A program made the position numbers and the translations under genes. Positions 7,705 through 16,993 of a stretch of 49,185 bases of DNA are shown one piece after another. This DNA comes from Dehalococcoidia bacterium (lineage in GTDB: Bacteria > Chloroflexota > Dehalococcoidia > Tepidiformales > Tepidiformaceae), in contig JADZEI010000079.1 in NCBI GenBank assembly GCA_020850615.1, positions 1 to 49,185 on the forward strand, in the 5' to 3' direction. How positions within the stretch are numbered: position 1 is the stretch's first letter; each line of letters starts with the position of its first letter. The notes beneath the pieces were generated by a model. It was given only the letters and a program-made list of their open reading frames with translations. It was not told the DNA's origin and did no database searches.

Positions 7705-10536
7705 TTACCGGATGTGCATCGCGGTCCAGCCGGTGCTCCGGTATGTCGTGCCGTCCTTCAGGGCGCGGACCTCGACTTCGACGCTGGTGCCGGCGAAGAG
7801 GCGGCGGGCCGTGCCGGTGACCGCGTAGGTCCAGCTGGAGCCGTCCACGGTGCCGGGGTTCTCGAAGCGCTCCGCCTGCCAGGCGCCGGCCGTGCCGTTC
7901 CAGTACTGGCCGTCGCTCCGCTTGATGACGAAGGAGAGCGTTCCCGGGTTCAGCGTCCCACTCGTCGCGGCGAACGTGAGCCGGCTGCGCGGCACGTGGT
8001 CGCCGCCCGAGGTGAGCGTGAGCTGGTCCGACACGGTCCCGCCGTCACCGCCGACCGTGAAGGTCAGCGAGCTCGACGTGCCGCCGCCGGGTGCCGGGTT
8101 GTGCACCGTCACCGCGACCGTCCCGGCGGCGTTCAGGTCCGCTGCGACGATCGCTGCGGTGACCTGCGTGCTGCTGACGTACGTGGTCACGCGGTCGCTG
8201 CCGTTCCAGCGCACCACCGACCCGTCGACGAAGCCCGTCCCGGTGACCGTGAGCGTGAACGACGACGCGCCCACCGCCTTCGAGGCCGGGTCCAGCGAGG
8301 CCACCGTGGGCGCCGGGTTGTTGATCGCCAGGCTGACCGGGTCGCTCGTGCCGCCCCCCGGCGCCGGCGTGACCACGGTCACGCTGCCGCTGCCGGACTC
8401 GGCGATGTCGGCGGCCGTGATCGTCGCGGTCAGGCTGGTCGCGCTGCCGAACGTCGTGGTGCGCTGGAAGCCGTTCCAGAACACCTTCGAACCCGCAGCG
8501 AAGTTCGCACCCGTGACCGTGAGCGTGAAGTCCGCGCCGCCCGCCGTGGCAGAGGTGGGGCTGATCGCGCTCACGCTGGGCCGGGGCGCCGAACCCGCGT
8601 TGATGGTGAACGGCGACGCGGGCGAGGTGCCGCCGCCCGGCGCGGGGGTGAACACCGAAACGTACGCCGTCCCGGCGGTCGCGATGTCGCTCGCGAGCAG
8701 GTCGATGGTGAGCTGGCTGCTCGAGATGTAGGTGGTGGCCTTGTCCGTGCCGTTCCACTTCACCTTCGAAGCCGGCTGGAAGCCCGAGCCGTTCACCTGG
8801 AGCGTGAAGCCCGGCTCGCCCGCGTTCGCCGTGTTCGGCGCGATGGTCGTGATCGAGGGCACCGGGTTCGGCGCCGTCGTGATCGTGAACGACTGCGAGC
8901 CCGACGGCCCGCCGCCCGGGCCGGGGTTGAACACGCTCACCGCCGCCGTGCCGGGCGACGCAAGGTCCGTCCCGGAGATGTTCGCGGTGAGCTGCGTCGC
9001 GCTGACGTAGGTGGTCGAACGGTCGGCGCCGTTCCAGCGCACCACCGCGCCGGGCACAAAGTTCGAGCCGGTCACGGTGAGCTGGAACGCGGCGCTGCCC
9101 TCGGTCTTCGTGCTCGGGCTCAGGCTGCCGAGCACCGGCACGGGGTTCGAATTCTGCACGCCAATCGTGAGCGTGTTCGCGCCGCGGGTCGCCTGGTTCG
9201 TGATCGTGCTGGTCAGGTCGCCGTTGTAGTACGCGGTCACGCTGTACGAACCGGCGGCCGCGGGCGTGAACGTGAGGCCGCTCTGGCTGGCGCCGCAGTT
9301 CGCGTTCGAACCATCGAGATACGTCGCCGAAACCGGCCCCGACGGGCCCTGCACCGCGAAGTCGGCGAGCGCGAGCGGCGTCACCGGGGCGAGCGTCGAT
9401 GTCCCGGCCACGCCCGCGCCCTGCGCTGCGCCGGCGGCGGCATCGCTCAGCACGTCGCCGCCGACGTTCGTCGTGCACACGGTGATGACCTGGTTGACGA
9501 TCCAGGGCGGCGCGGCCGGGGTGAACGGCGAGGGCAGCGTGACCGTTTGCAGGCCCACTTCGTGCACCGTCACGAGGAGCTGCGCCGTGCCGTCCGGGGA
9601 GGATGCGGACACGGACTGGGGCAGGCCCAGGCTCGGCGCGGTCACGAGCACGACCGCATCGTCGCCCGCGGCCGTGTCGCGCGTCCGCACCGTGAACGTC
9701 ATCGTGCTGCCGTTGCCGACCGTCGCACCGGAGCAGCGCGCCACGCCGCTCACGACATCGCCGGCACCGCCCGCGGGGCACACCACCGAGCCCGACTGCA
9801 CGTCGCCGTTCGTCACCAGCGCTTCGATGGGCTGGAGCAGCGGTCCGACCGGCGGAAGCCCCGTCGTGAACGTGACGGTCACCGTGGTGAGCGCGCCTTC
9901 ATAGAGGGAAGCGGGGCTCGCGCCGGTCGCGACGCTGATGTTGCCGCCCGGGTTCGCACCGGCGATCGTGAGGCCCCCGACGGATGCGTCCATCGTGTCG
10001 CCCGCGCCCACAGGGTCCGGCGTATCCGAAGGGTGCGCGAAGCCGCTCAGTGTGTCGGTGAACAACGCCTGCATTGAGGCATCCGACGACGTGGTGCCCG
10101 CAGCCGACTGCTGTACGGTGAAGTTGAGGACGATCTCCGTCCCGCCAGTCTCGAGCGTGTTCGGCGGGATGGCAGCGTTGCCGATGGCGCACCGCACGTA
10201 GCCCGACGCGGGGGTGTTGTCCGTGCAGGCAGTGATGACGTTCCCGGCCTGCGTGCCGAAGTTCGCGAACGCCATGCCAACTGGCTTCCGCACCTGATAG
10301 AACAGGCCGGCGGGGAAGCTGCCCGGCGCGGAGGTCACATCTACCGTGAACGACACGGAGTCGCCGACCTGGACGACCGTGCCGGCCGCGGGGGACTGGC
10401 TCACGTTGTAGACGATGGAGTCTTCGACCGTGGCCCGGGCGAGCTGCTGCCCGCCGAGCACCACGAAGAACAGGGCAGTGGCGGCGAGGATCGCCGCCCG
10501 GAGGGGCATGCCGCGGGCGAGCGTGCGCGTGCGCAT
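7705..10536 (-). CDS. Large secreted protein with four TIG-like Ig repeats
   Basis: A 943-residue exported protein. Residues 1-35 form a signal peptide (basic start, then [16 protein letters not shown], cleavage near ARA). Residues about 37-330 are beta-rich modules of the kind found in surface proteins. Four TIG/IPT-like Ig-fold repeats follow at about 464-554, 557-646, 651-740 and 741-830. Each has an xVTGxxF strand, a WNG turn, a TTY strand and ends with a PxPGGGxS motif. The C-terminal 110 residues form another beta domain. There is no LPXTG motif or C-terminal anchor, so it is probably free or attached by another route. It lies 4 bases downstream of the gene for a second secreted protein, so they are co-transcribed. 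The ATG at 10536 lacks a clear ribosome binding site; a start nine codons later is possible. Confidence 0.85.
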   Translation of the reverse strand: MRTRTLARGMPLRAAILAATALFFVVLGGQQLARATVEDSIVYNVSQSPAAGTVVQVGDSVSFTVDVTSAPGSFPAGLFYQVRKPVGMAFANFGTQAGNVITACTDNTPASGYVRCAIGNAAIPPNTLETGGTEIVLNFTVQQSAAGTTSSDASMQALFTDTLSGFAHPSDTPDPVGAGDTMDASVGGLTIAGANPGGNISVATGASPASLYEGALTTVTVTFTTGLPPVGPLLQPIEALVTNGDVQSGSVVCPAGGAGDVVSGVARCSGATVGNGSTMTFTVRTRDTAAGDDAVVLVTAPSLGLPQSVSASSPDGTAQLLVTVHEVGLQTVTLPSPFTPAAPPWIVNQVITVCTTNVGGDVLSDAAAGAAQGAGVAGTSTLAPVTPLALADFAVQGPSGPVSATYLDGSNANCGASQSGLTFTPAAAGSYSVTAYYNGDLTSTITNQATRGANTLTIGVQNSNPVPVLGSLSPSTKTEGSAAFQLTVTGSNFVPGAVVRWNGADRSTTYVSATQLTANISGTDLASPGTAAVSVFNPGPGGGPSGSQSFTITTAPNPVPSITTIAPNTANAGEPGFTLQVNGSGFQPASKVKWNGTDKATTYISSSQLTIDLLASDIATAGTAYVSVFTPAPGGGTSPASPFTINAGSAPRPSVSAISPTSATAGGADFTLTVTGANFAAGSKVFWNGFQRTTTFGSATSLTATITAADIAESGSGSVTVVTPAPGGGTSDPVSLAINNPAPTVASLDPASKAVGASSFTLTVTGTGFVDGSVVRWNGSDRVTTYVSSTQVTAAIVAADLNAAGTVAVTVHNPAPGGGTSSSLTFTVGGDGGTVSDQLTLTSGGDHVPRSRLTFAATSGTLNPGTLSFVIKRSDGQYWNGTAGAWQAERFENPGTVDGSSWTYAVTGTARRLFAGTSVEVEVRALKDGTTYRSTGWTAMHIR

Positions 10537-10540
10537 CGCG

Positions 10541-11308
10541 TCAGCCCGTGTAGGCGACAGTGACGCCGCGGAGCTTCGTCCCCGGCCCGCCGGTCAGGTC
10601 CACCACCACGAAGTACACGTTCGCGCCGTTGTCGACCGTGTGCGCGAAGGCGTTCACGGTCTGGGGCGAAGAACCGCCCGTCGAGAGCACCTCGGCGAGC
10701 TTGTAGATCGACGCCGGGTTGTCACCGTTGATGATCGGCGTGAAGTCGAGACGGACCTGCACTTCGCCGCCCGAAGCCTCGTAGGCCGCGGTCATGCTCG
10801 TGATCGTCACGCCGTCCGGCAGGTTCACCGGCGCGTAGTAGCGCTGCGAAGCCTGGTCTGTGCCGACCGGGTTGATCTGGTTGAACGACTTCTCGTAGAC
10901 GGCGAGGTCGCTGGCGGGCACGAACGTGCTCGCGGCGATGGAGAACTTGCCGCTGCCGCCGGGCGCCGCCTGGCCGATGGCGCCCGGGAGGGTGCCGCCC
11001 TGGCCCGTGACGTTCACCCAGATGGCGTCGCCCTGGTTGATCTGGGTCAGCGTGTTGACGTACGACGGGGCGCCCGGCGCGTAGATGTCGTACGACTTCG
11101 TGGCCGTGTTCCACTTGTAGACGGCGTCGTACTGCCCGGCGATCGTGCTCAGCGCCTCGTTCGGCGGGAGCGAGCTGCCGAGGTAGGGCACGTTGTTCCA
11201 GCCGCCCACCACGGGGGTGGCGGCGCCGGCGTCGTTCCCGGCGATGACGGCAGCGGCGATCCCGGCGCTGAGCACCAGGCCGGCGATGGCGGGTCGAAGT
11301 CGTTTCAT
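10541..11308 (-). CDS. Secreted protein of unknown function, partner of the TIG protein
   Basis: A 255-residue protein with a signal peptide (residues 1-29, ending GNDAGAA). The mature part starts with a Trp-rich module (GGWNNVPYLG, then YKWNTATKSYDIYAPGAP and INQGDAIWVNVTG). I associate this pattern with uncharacterised extracellular proteins of Chloroflexota. The C-terminal half is beta-rich (GVTITSMTAAYEASGGEVQV, ending LRGVTVAYTG) and may be a jelly-roll-like binding fold. The start has GGAGG ten bases upstream. It is first in the operon with the 943-residue TIG protein, suggesting joint action at the cell surface. No enzyme motif is seen. Confidence 0.8.
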   Translation of the reverse strand: MKRLRPAIAGLVLSAGIAAAVIAGNDAGAATPVVGGWNNVPYLGSSLPPNEALSTIAGQYDAVYKWNTATKSYDIYAPGAPSYVNTLTQINQGDAIWVNVTGQGGTLPGAIGQAAPGGSGKFSIAASTFVPASDLAVYEKSFNQINPVGTDQASQRYYAPVNLPDGVTITSMTAAYEASGGEVQVRLDFTPIINGDNPASIYKLAEVLSTGGSSPQTVNAFAHTVDNGANVYFVVVDLTGGPGTKLRGVTVAYTG

Positions 11309-12019
11309 GGGGCAGGTCCTCCTGCACGCGCCGCCCTGGACGCGGGGGTTACGGTGTTGAATCGAGGGTAGGCACCGATGCGGAGTGCCCTTAATGGGCA
11401 GTCACCCTTGGCCCTCTGCGGGAAGGCCCTGATCACGACCGTTCCTTTCCCCAACCCTCCCCCGGCGCGGCTTCACACCCGGATTCGCCCGGCCCCTGGA
11501 GGCGATATGGCACGCGCTGACGCGGGGCGGGATGGCTGGGGACACGCCTGCCCTCTCTCACGGGTCGGGCTACTGATGCGGCGTCGTGCTGGCGCTGGCC
11601 GGTGTTCCGGGTCGCGGCCGAGCGCTCCCTGCCGGTCGCGCCACCGATCCGGCGTCGTGCGTGTGGGTGTAGCCCGGGCCCCTGGTGGGCCCTGGCGTCA
11701 GCCCAACGGATGCCTCACGGCAGTGGCGACCGAGGGCGGGAGCTCCGCGACCGCCCGGCTCGCGGCGCGAGATGCGTCGCGGGCGTCGTGCGGCCCCGCA
11801 CGGGGCACCGGGATCACCTGGCGAGCAACGGCCGGGCCTGCTCCGCGGCCCGGCTGTGCTGGTTCGCGACCCTACCTATCGGTGTCGCATCCGTCTGGCT
11901 GACGCGCCGCCGAGGCTGGGCTCGGCGGACTACCTCGCTCCGCGAGGGGCCGCCGACGCCCGGGATACCCCCGCGGGGGCGGCCGCGCAATCACTGCGGG
12001 CCGCCCCTCCGATGTGTCC
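11309..12019. other. 711-base gap: operon promoter region and mosaic repeats
   Basis: The left 200 bases must hold the promoter of the secreted-protein operon, but I see no convincing -35/-10 pair. From about 11580 to 12005 the gap is made of the dispersed modules. These are an E-type segment with CGAGCGCTCCCTGCCGGTCG near 11617, a D hairpin (GGGCCC-CTGGT-GGGCCC) at 11676-11692, a CCTATCGGTG motif near 11874, and hairpin A at 11907-11928. No gene is supported. Confidence 0.7.
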
Positions 12020-13835
12020 CTACGCCTTGTAGTAGTAGGGCACCGTTTCGTTCGGCTGGTCGAAGTTGACCACCCGGTAGTCGTTCACGCCGCGCACCGT
12101 GGCGGAGAAGCCGACATAGTCGCCGGCGGCGCCGAGCTGCATGGGCACCAGGTACATCTTCTCGTTGAGGTAGTTCTGGATGTTCAGCATCTCCTTGCGC
12201 GCGGCCTCGCCATCGCGGTTCGCGAGCATCGCCCGGATGCGGTCGGCGAGTACCTGGTCGTTGATGCGGGCGTTGTTTCGGGTGCCGCCCGGCAGGTAGT
12301 ACGACTCCAGGTTTCCGCGCGCGCCCGGGCCGCGCGGGATGTGCGCGAGCCCGTCGAATTCGCCCTTCACCGCGGTAATCGGCTGGAAGACCGCGGCGTA
12401 ATCCTCGACCTTGAGATCGAGCTCGATGCCGACCTGGCCGCAGTAGTTCTGGATGAGCTCGGTCAGGAGGTCGTAGGCGGTGCCGTACCGGCCGGCGGTC
12501 GTGTGCAGGCTGGTCTTGAAGCCGTCCTTGTAGCCCGCCGCCTCGAGCATCTTCTTCGCGCCGGCGGGGTCGTACTTGAAGGCGGCCTGGTTGGCGGAGG
12601 TGATCTTCGGGTCGTCGCTTTTCGCCTGGTACTTGCCCGTGGGGTCCAGCCAGTAGGGCTTCTCCCAGCCGGAGATCTCGTTGTTGTAGACGCGGTCGAT
12701 CGTGAAGCCGAGCTTCTCGATGTCCTTCATGTTGTAGGCCGCGTCGAGCATCGCGTCGCGGTCGAGCGCCATCGAGACGGCCTGGCGGACGCGCGGGTCG
12801 CGCCACGGCGCGTTCGGGGCGAGGTCCGCGCCCTGGAAGCTGATGTAGCTGTTCGGCAACGAAGCCAGCTTCACGATGACCTGCGAAGTCCTTCAGCGTC
12901 TCCCGCACGCGCTTCAGGTCGTTGCCGACGATGTCGACCTCGTCCAGGTTGCCGGCGAGGAACTGCTGGAGCCGCGTGGCGTATTCGGGGACGATGAACA
13001 CCTCGACGTTGTCGAAGTAGGGCGCGTCCGGGCCGAAGTGCCACTCGGGGTTCCGCTTGAACTTGAGCGAGCTGCCAGAGGCGTAGCTTTCGAAGATCCA
13101 GGCGCCGCTGCCGACCATCTGCGTGGCCGGGTTGAAGGCGGTGCCGGTTTCGCGCGGCATGATGTGGATGAAGCGGTTCTCCGAGACGAGAAAGTCGCCG
13201 CGCGTGCTCTTGAGCTTGATGTCGACCGTCTTCTCGTCGACCTTCAGCACGTCCGAGATGAACGCGGTGAGGAGCACCGCCGAGGGGCTCGCCGCCGTGC
13301 CGGTGATCTGGCCCGTGTAGCGCCGCCACGAGAAGACGACGTCTTCGGCGTCGACGGCCCGGCCAATCGGCGCGTGCCACTTCGCGTTCCCTTTGATCTT
13401 GACCGTGTAGGTGAGCCCGTCGGCCGACGGTGTGATCGATTCGGCGAGGTCGCCCTCGGCAGCGTAGGCGCCGGGGTCCACGCCCGGTCCGGCCTTGAAG
13501 CGGACGAGCCGGCTGTAGGCGAACGGCCAGATTTGCTGGCTGGTCAGCGCCGTCCCGACGTAGGGGTCGAGGTTTGGCGGGTCGCCGTTGAGGACGGTGC
13601 GCCAGGTGCCGCCGCGCTTCGGGGTCGCGGCAGCTGTGGCCGTGCCGGATGCGGTGCCGGACGTAGTGCCGGATGCGGCCGCGGTGGTGGTGGCGGTCGA
13701 ATCGCCGCCTTCGTCGTCATCGTCTCCGCAGCCGGCGCCGAAGAGCAGCGCCGTGCCGCCGGCCAGGGCCCCGCCGAGCACGGTGCGCCGGCTCACGGGG
13801 CGGATGCGGTCCCTCGAATCCTGTCCCAATGTCAT
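12020..13835 (-). pseudogene. Family 5 extracellular solute-binding lipoprotein (ABC importer), frameshifted
   Basis: This encodes a peptide/nickel-type (SBP family 5) substrate-binding lipoprotein in two frames. The N-terminal part has a Tat-like signal (SRRTVLGG) and a lipobox (FGAGC), a Ser/Thr/Ala linker, and then KRGGTWRTVLNGDPPNLDPY through RLQQFLAGNLDEVDIVGND. The reading frame then shifts near 12880-12890: the first frame reads LKDFAGHREAG, while the second, ending at 12020, resumes with QVIVKLASLPNSYISFQG and continues in register to the family C terminus (DYRVVNFDQPNETVPYYYKA). One extra base or two missing bases explain the break. No slippery sequence is evident, so sequencing error or a recent mutation is more likely than programmed shifting. 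No permease or ATPase genes of an importer adjoin it. The start has GGAGGG upstream. Confidence 0.85.
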
Positions 13836-13886
13836 CTATCCCTCCTGCAACACGCCGTCCGCTGACCAGCGAACGGTCGTACCCGG

Positions 13887-13936
13887 CTTGTACGCCGGGA
13901 AGGCGACATTGACAACCCCTATCGTGCGCTCGATAG
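13887..13936 (-). promoter_or_regulatory. Sigma-70-like promoter with two inverted repeats
   Basis: On the minus strand TTGTCA (13910-13915) and TACAAG (13887-13892) are separated by exactly 17 bases, the best -35/-10 pair in the window, placed to drive the solute-binding protein gene. The -10 lies within CCCGGC-TTGTAC-GCCGGG. A second inverted repeat, CTATCG-TGCGCT-CGATAG, sits just upstream at 13919-13936. Either could be an operator; that role is inferred. Confidence 0.55.
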
Positions 13937-14044
13937 AAGCAGGGGTGGGCGATGGGACGCGGCGTCCCGTTCATTTCGCGCCACCACGGCTACGGACCGG
14001 GCGGCCATCCAGCCAACGCGCGAACTGTCCCGGCGCGGGAGTGA

Positions 14045-14587
14045 TCAGTCGCCTGTGCGCCGTCGCTCGAGGAGGGGTAGCAGGTGAGGACGGAGTTGCC
14101 CAATCGACTGGCGCATCGCTGCCCGCTCCTGGCCGACCGCCTCACCGGGGGATCGAGGCTGGTGGGCGACAGCTGTGGCGAAGCGCCTTCGGGCGGAGAG
14201 CGAACGCTTCCCCGTCGGCGAGAGCAGGTACGTCATCGGCCGCACCGCCGTGTCGGCTGCGATATCGGCGAGGTGGACCATCGCGAGGCCGGTCGCCTTG
14301 AGGGGATCGTGCCCGACGCCATCCGTCGCGATCAGGGCGAGGGATGTGTGCTGGAGCGCCAGCATTTCGCGGGCTGAACGAAGGATGTTCGCGTCGTTCG
14401 TAAGAAACCCGTCGACGCCGCCGCGATGTTCCAGTTCGAGCAGGATCTCCCAGTCCTCGGCATCCGAGGTCAGCGACGGGTCGACGTCCGACAGGCGCAC
14501 CACCTCGATCCCCGGGCCCCACGGCATGGGTGCAACGTACCAGGGGAAGTTCTGGTCGATGACGTACAACGCCCGCTCAGGCGGCAA
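14045..14587 (-). CDS. PIN-like toxin (DUF5615-type) of a toxin-antitoxin pair
   Basis: A 180-residue protein. Its N-terminal 110 residues resemble PIN-like DUF5615/Mut7-C nucleases. There is an acidic residue in the first strand (LYVIDQNFP, Asp11), a second acidic cluster (SDAEDWEIL, Asp45), and FLTNDANIL (Asp65), followed by a VHLADIAAD segment. PIN-like toxins cleave RNA; activity here is inferred from family and context. The last 60 residues are basic and look like a tail. The start codon lies inside the end of the upstream MerR-DUF433 gene (11-base overlap), so translation is coupled with the antitoxin first, as usual for toxin-antitoxin operons. Confidence 0.75.
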   Translation of the reverse strand: MPPERALYVIDQNFPWYVAPMPWGPGIEVVRLSDVDPSLTSDAEDWEILLELEHRGGVDGFLTNDANILRSAREMLALQHTSLALIATDGVGHDPLKATGLAMVHLADIAADTAVRPMTYLLSPTGKRSLSARRRFATAVAHQPRSPGEAVGQERAAMRQSIGQLRPHLLPLLERRRTGD

Positions 14588-15209
14588 GCCCGTCCTCGAG
14601 CGCGATCGCCTCGGCGATTCCGTCGTCGGTCAGGTCGGGGTACATCTCGCGGATGCTCGCCACGCCAAGCCCCCGTCGATACAGTGCGAATACCGACTGC
14701 GTCGGAACGCGGGTGCCGGTGATGTGCGGCTCGCCCGAGAGCTTCCCCGGGATAATCCGCAGGCGGCGGGAGGGGACGAGGAGGTCGGGGCCCGAGCCAT
14801 ACGGGCGGACCAACTGGATGATCTCGTCCATGACCAGCTGGCGTGTGCGGACGGCGATGGCCGAACCGAGTGCAGGAACCTCGACGAAGATGCCTCCACC
14901 GGGCGACACAGCAACCCGTGGAACGAGCGCTTCCGCGTCGAGCTCGCTTTCCCGCAGCCAGCCTGCCAGGGCGCGTACATCCGCCATGGATGAGGCAGGC
15001 AACCCCGGCCTCGCTTCGCGCAGCCGGTGCAACAACCGGAGGACCAACAAGTCCCCCCACGACCAGAGCCGTGTGCGGGCTTCGCTGGCCACGCTCGGCG
15101 TCCAGATGTCGTGACGAGCCCAGTAGTGCAGGGTGCTCCGGGGCACGCCGGCCAATGCGGCGGCGCGGTCAGCGTCATAGATGCCCCGGTACGGTTCGAT
15201 TCGGCCCAT
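14577..15209 (-). CDS. MerR-type HTH fused to DUF433: probable antitoxin
   Basis: A 210-residue protein with two recognisable ends. Residues about 10-62 form a MerR-like winged helix-turn-helix (ADRAAALAGVPRSTLHYWAR, then a Trp-rich wing). Residues 148-208 are a DUF433 domain, with the typical SGEPHITGTRVPTQSVFALY and LGVASIREMYPDLTDDGIAE. DUF433 proteins are commonly paired with DUF5615 PIN-like toxins, and the toxin gene overlaps this one by 11 bases. The HTH suggests it autoregulates the operon. The middle part (65-145) has no assigned fold. The start at 15209 is the third of three close in-frame ATGs; AGGA lies eight bases before it. An ATG at 15236 is an alternative. Confidence 0.78.
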   Translation of the reverse strand: MGRIEPYRGIYDADRAAALAGVPRSTLHYWARHDIWTPSVASEARTRLWSWGDLLVLRLLHRLREARPGLPASSMADVRALAGWLRESELDAEALVPRVAVSPGGGIFVEVPALGSAIAVRTRQLVMDEIIQLVRPYGSGPDLLVPSRRLRIIPGKLSGEPHITGTRVPTQSVFALYRRGLGVASIREMYPDLTDDGIAEAIALEDGLAA

Positions 15210-15343
15210 CCAACGCATCCTACCCGCTGCGCTCATGGCTGCGCGACTATGTCCCGGTGCCAACTGCCCGGTGACCACGCCGAACGGAGTATCACGCCGC
15301 GCGTTCTTAACCATAGAGTAGGGTCACTCCGCCCGGGGCGTCG

Positions 15344-15355
15344 TAGGCTGCGGGC
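15344..15355 (+). promoter_or_regulatory. -10 box for a leaderless LuxR-type gene
   Basis: TAGGCT at 15344-15349 is followed by six bases and then the GTG start at 15356. There is no ribosome binding site, so the mRNA probably begins at the start codon. The 147-base gap to the divergent antitoxin start also holds the promoter of that operon. Confidence 0.5.
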
Positions 15356-16942
15356 GTGTCCCTGAAGAGCGATTCCCCGCCGGCCGCCGTGGCGCCGCGA
15401 TTCACGCCGCGGCAGGCGCAGGTCCTCGACCTGCTGGTGCGCGGCTACAGCAACGCCCAGATCGCCGATGAGCTCGGCGTGTCGCTCGATGGGGCGAAAT
15501 GGCACGTCCGCGAGATCCTCTCGACCCTCGGCGTCGCGACGCGGGAGGACGCAGCGGAGTACTGGCGCCGGCACAACGGGCTCCCGTCCCGCTTCGCCCG
15601 CCTGGCGCGAGCATTGGTGCCTGGCGGGGCGGCCCTGCGCCTGGCGCTCGGCGTGGGGGCGGTGGCGGTGGTCGCGGGTGCCGCCTGGGCGCTCGTCGCC
15701 CTGTTGAACCAGGATGATGGCCCGGGCGAAGCGAGCGTGACGGTCACCACGACCGCCACGGCGCCGGCCCAGCTCACCGGCACCGCGACCCCGGCGGCGC
15801 CGACGGCCACGCCATCCGCTGTTCGGACCGGTCCGGACGGCGTGCCGATCCAGCCGCTGGCGCTGGGGCCCGACGTGCCCGTCCCCGCGGATACCGCCCT
15901 CTACTACTCGTGGGCGGGCATCGAGGGCCCGTACCAGAACCTCTTCCGAGCGTTCACGAACAGCGCGGGTGAGCTGGTCATCGAGAACCTGTACGCGCGG
16001 CTCCCGGCGGGCCAGCCCTACGCCAGCGTCCAGGATTACCGCACCGGCCGCATGGCGGTGGCGCTCTGCCGCGTTGCCTATTGCGGGGGATACGCCGAGG
16101 CCGAGGAGGACTCGCAGGGCGTCCTCGCGCTTTCGGACGACGGCGGCATCACCTGGCGGGAAGCCGGCCGCCTGCCGGTCGCGTGGTACCCGGTCGGCTT
16201 CCTGCCCGAAGGACTCCTGGGGGTGCAGTACACCGGGGAATCGCAGCAGCCGAACTACGCCTTCTGGCCCAATGGCCCCGCAGTCGCATCGCCCGTACCG
16301 GGCGGTTATGCGCTACACAACCACACGGAGCTCCTCTTCGTGAACGAGGACGAGAGCCGCGTCTACGACCGCGACGGCAACGTGGCCTGGGAGAAGCCCG
16401 CCATCCCCGGCGCGGTCCAGGTCTGGCCGCTGGTCGGCATGCCTGGCCTGCGCTGGACGGGGTGGTTCGAAGTCCCGGCGACCGGGCCTGGCGCACAGTT
16501 CTGGGGCGAGCGCATCAACGGGACGTTCACCCGCATCTATTCCGAACCTCCGGAGGGCACGCTCTACTTCTGGAGCGCGTACACGGACGAGGTCGCCGTG
16601 GGCCGCCTGGACACACCCGACATGCAGCACCTGGACCCGGTCTTCATCGACCTCGCGAAGGGCGTGGTCCACCGGATCACGGGGCTGGGGACGCCGCGCG
16701 GGTACTTCGTGTCGCACGGCGCGCAGCGGGGGCCGTTCCTGGTCGCGGCGCCGGGCGCCGGCGAGTGCCTGAACGTCCGCAGCGAGCCCGCGCTGACGGG
16801 CACGGTGGTCACCTGCGCCGCCGATGGCGTGCTGCTGGCCATCCGCGGCGAAGGCGAGGTGGAGGCAGGTGGCACCACGTGGCAGGCCGTCACCTTGCCG
16901 GACGGCCGCGAAGGCTGGGCGAGCAGCGAGTTCCTGCGGTAG
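15356..16942 (+). CDS. Membrane-tethered LuxR-type regulator with extracytoplasmic SH3b domain
   Basis: A 528-residue protein in one chain. It has a LuxR/GerE helix-turn-helix (about 14-62: FTPRQAQVLDLLVRGYSNAQ, IADELGVSLDGAKWHVREIL), one transmembrane segment (about 92-117) and a Thr/Pro/Ala linker (125-160). A large extracytoplasmic region follows (165-470), with motifs such as LALSDDGGITWREAGRL that suggest a beta-propeller (BNR-like sialidase repeat). The C-terminal SH3b-like domain (about 473-528) starts with CLNVRSEPALTGTVV and ends in GREGWASSEFL. The topology implies DNA binding inside the cell and sensing of cell wall or ligand outside. The start is the GTG six bases after TAGGCT. 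The domain boundaries are secure; signalling is inferred. Confidence 0.85.
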   Translation: MSLKSDSPPAAVAPRFTPRQAQVLDLLVRGYSNAQIADELGVSLDGAKWHVREILSTLGVATREDAAEYWRRHNGLPSRFARLARALVPGGAALRLALGVGAVAVVAGAAWALVALLNQDDGPGEASVTVTTTATAPAQLTGTATPAAPTATPSAVRTGPDGVPIQPLALGPDVPVPADTALYYSWAGIEGPYQNLFRAFTNSAGELVIENLYARLPAGQPYASVQDYRTGRMAVALCRVAYCGGYAEAEEDSQGVLALSDDGGITWREAGRLPVAWYPVGFLPEGLLGVQYTGESQQPNYAFWPNGPAVASPVPGGYALHNHTELLFVNEDESRVYDRDGNVAWEKPAIPGAVQVWPLVGMPGLRWTGWFEVPATGPGAQFWGERINGTFTRIYSEPPEGTLYFWSAYTDEVAVGRLDTPDMQHLDPVFIDLAKGVVHRITGLGTPRGYFVSHGAQRGPFLVAAPGAGECLNVRSEPALTGTVVTCAADGVLLAIRGEGEVEAGGTTWQAVTLPDGREGWASSEFLR

Positions 16943-16993
16943 CGCCGCGCGGGGGCTTGCGCCTCCAGCTCGCGTCGTCTACCACTCGCAGCC

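Noticed and set aside
12875-12895. Programmed frameshifting in the solute-binding protein
   Set aside because: No slippery heptamer, upstream Shine-Dalgarno-like stimulator or stable downstream hairpin is evident.
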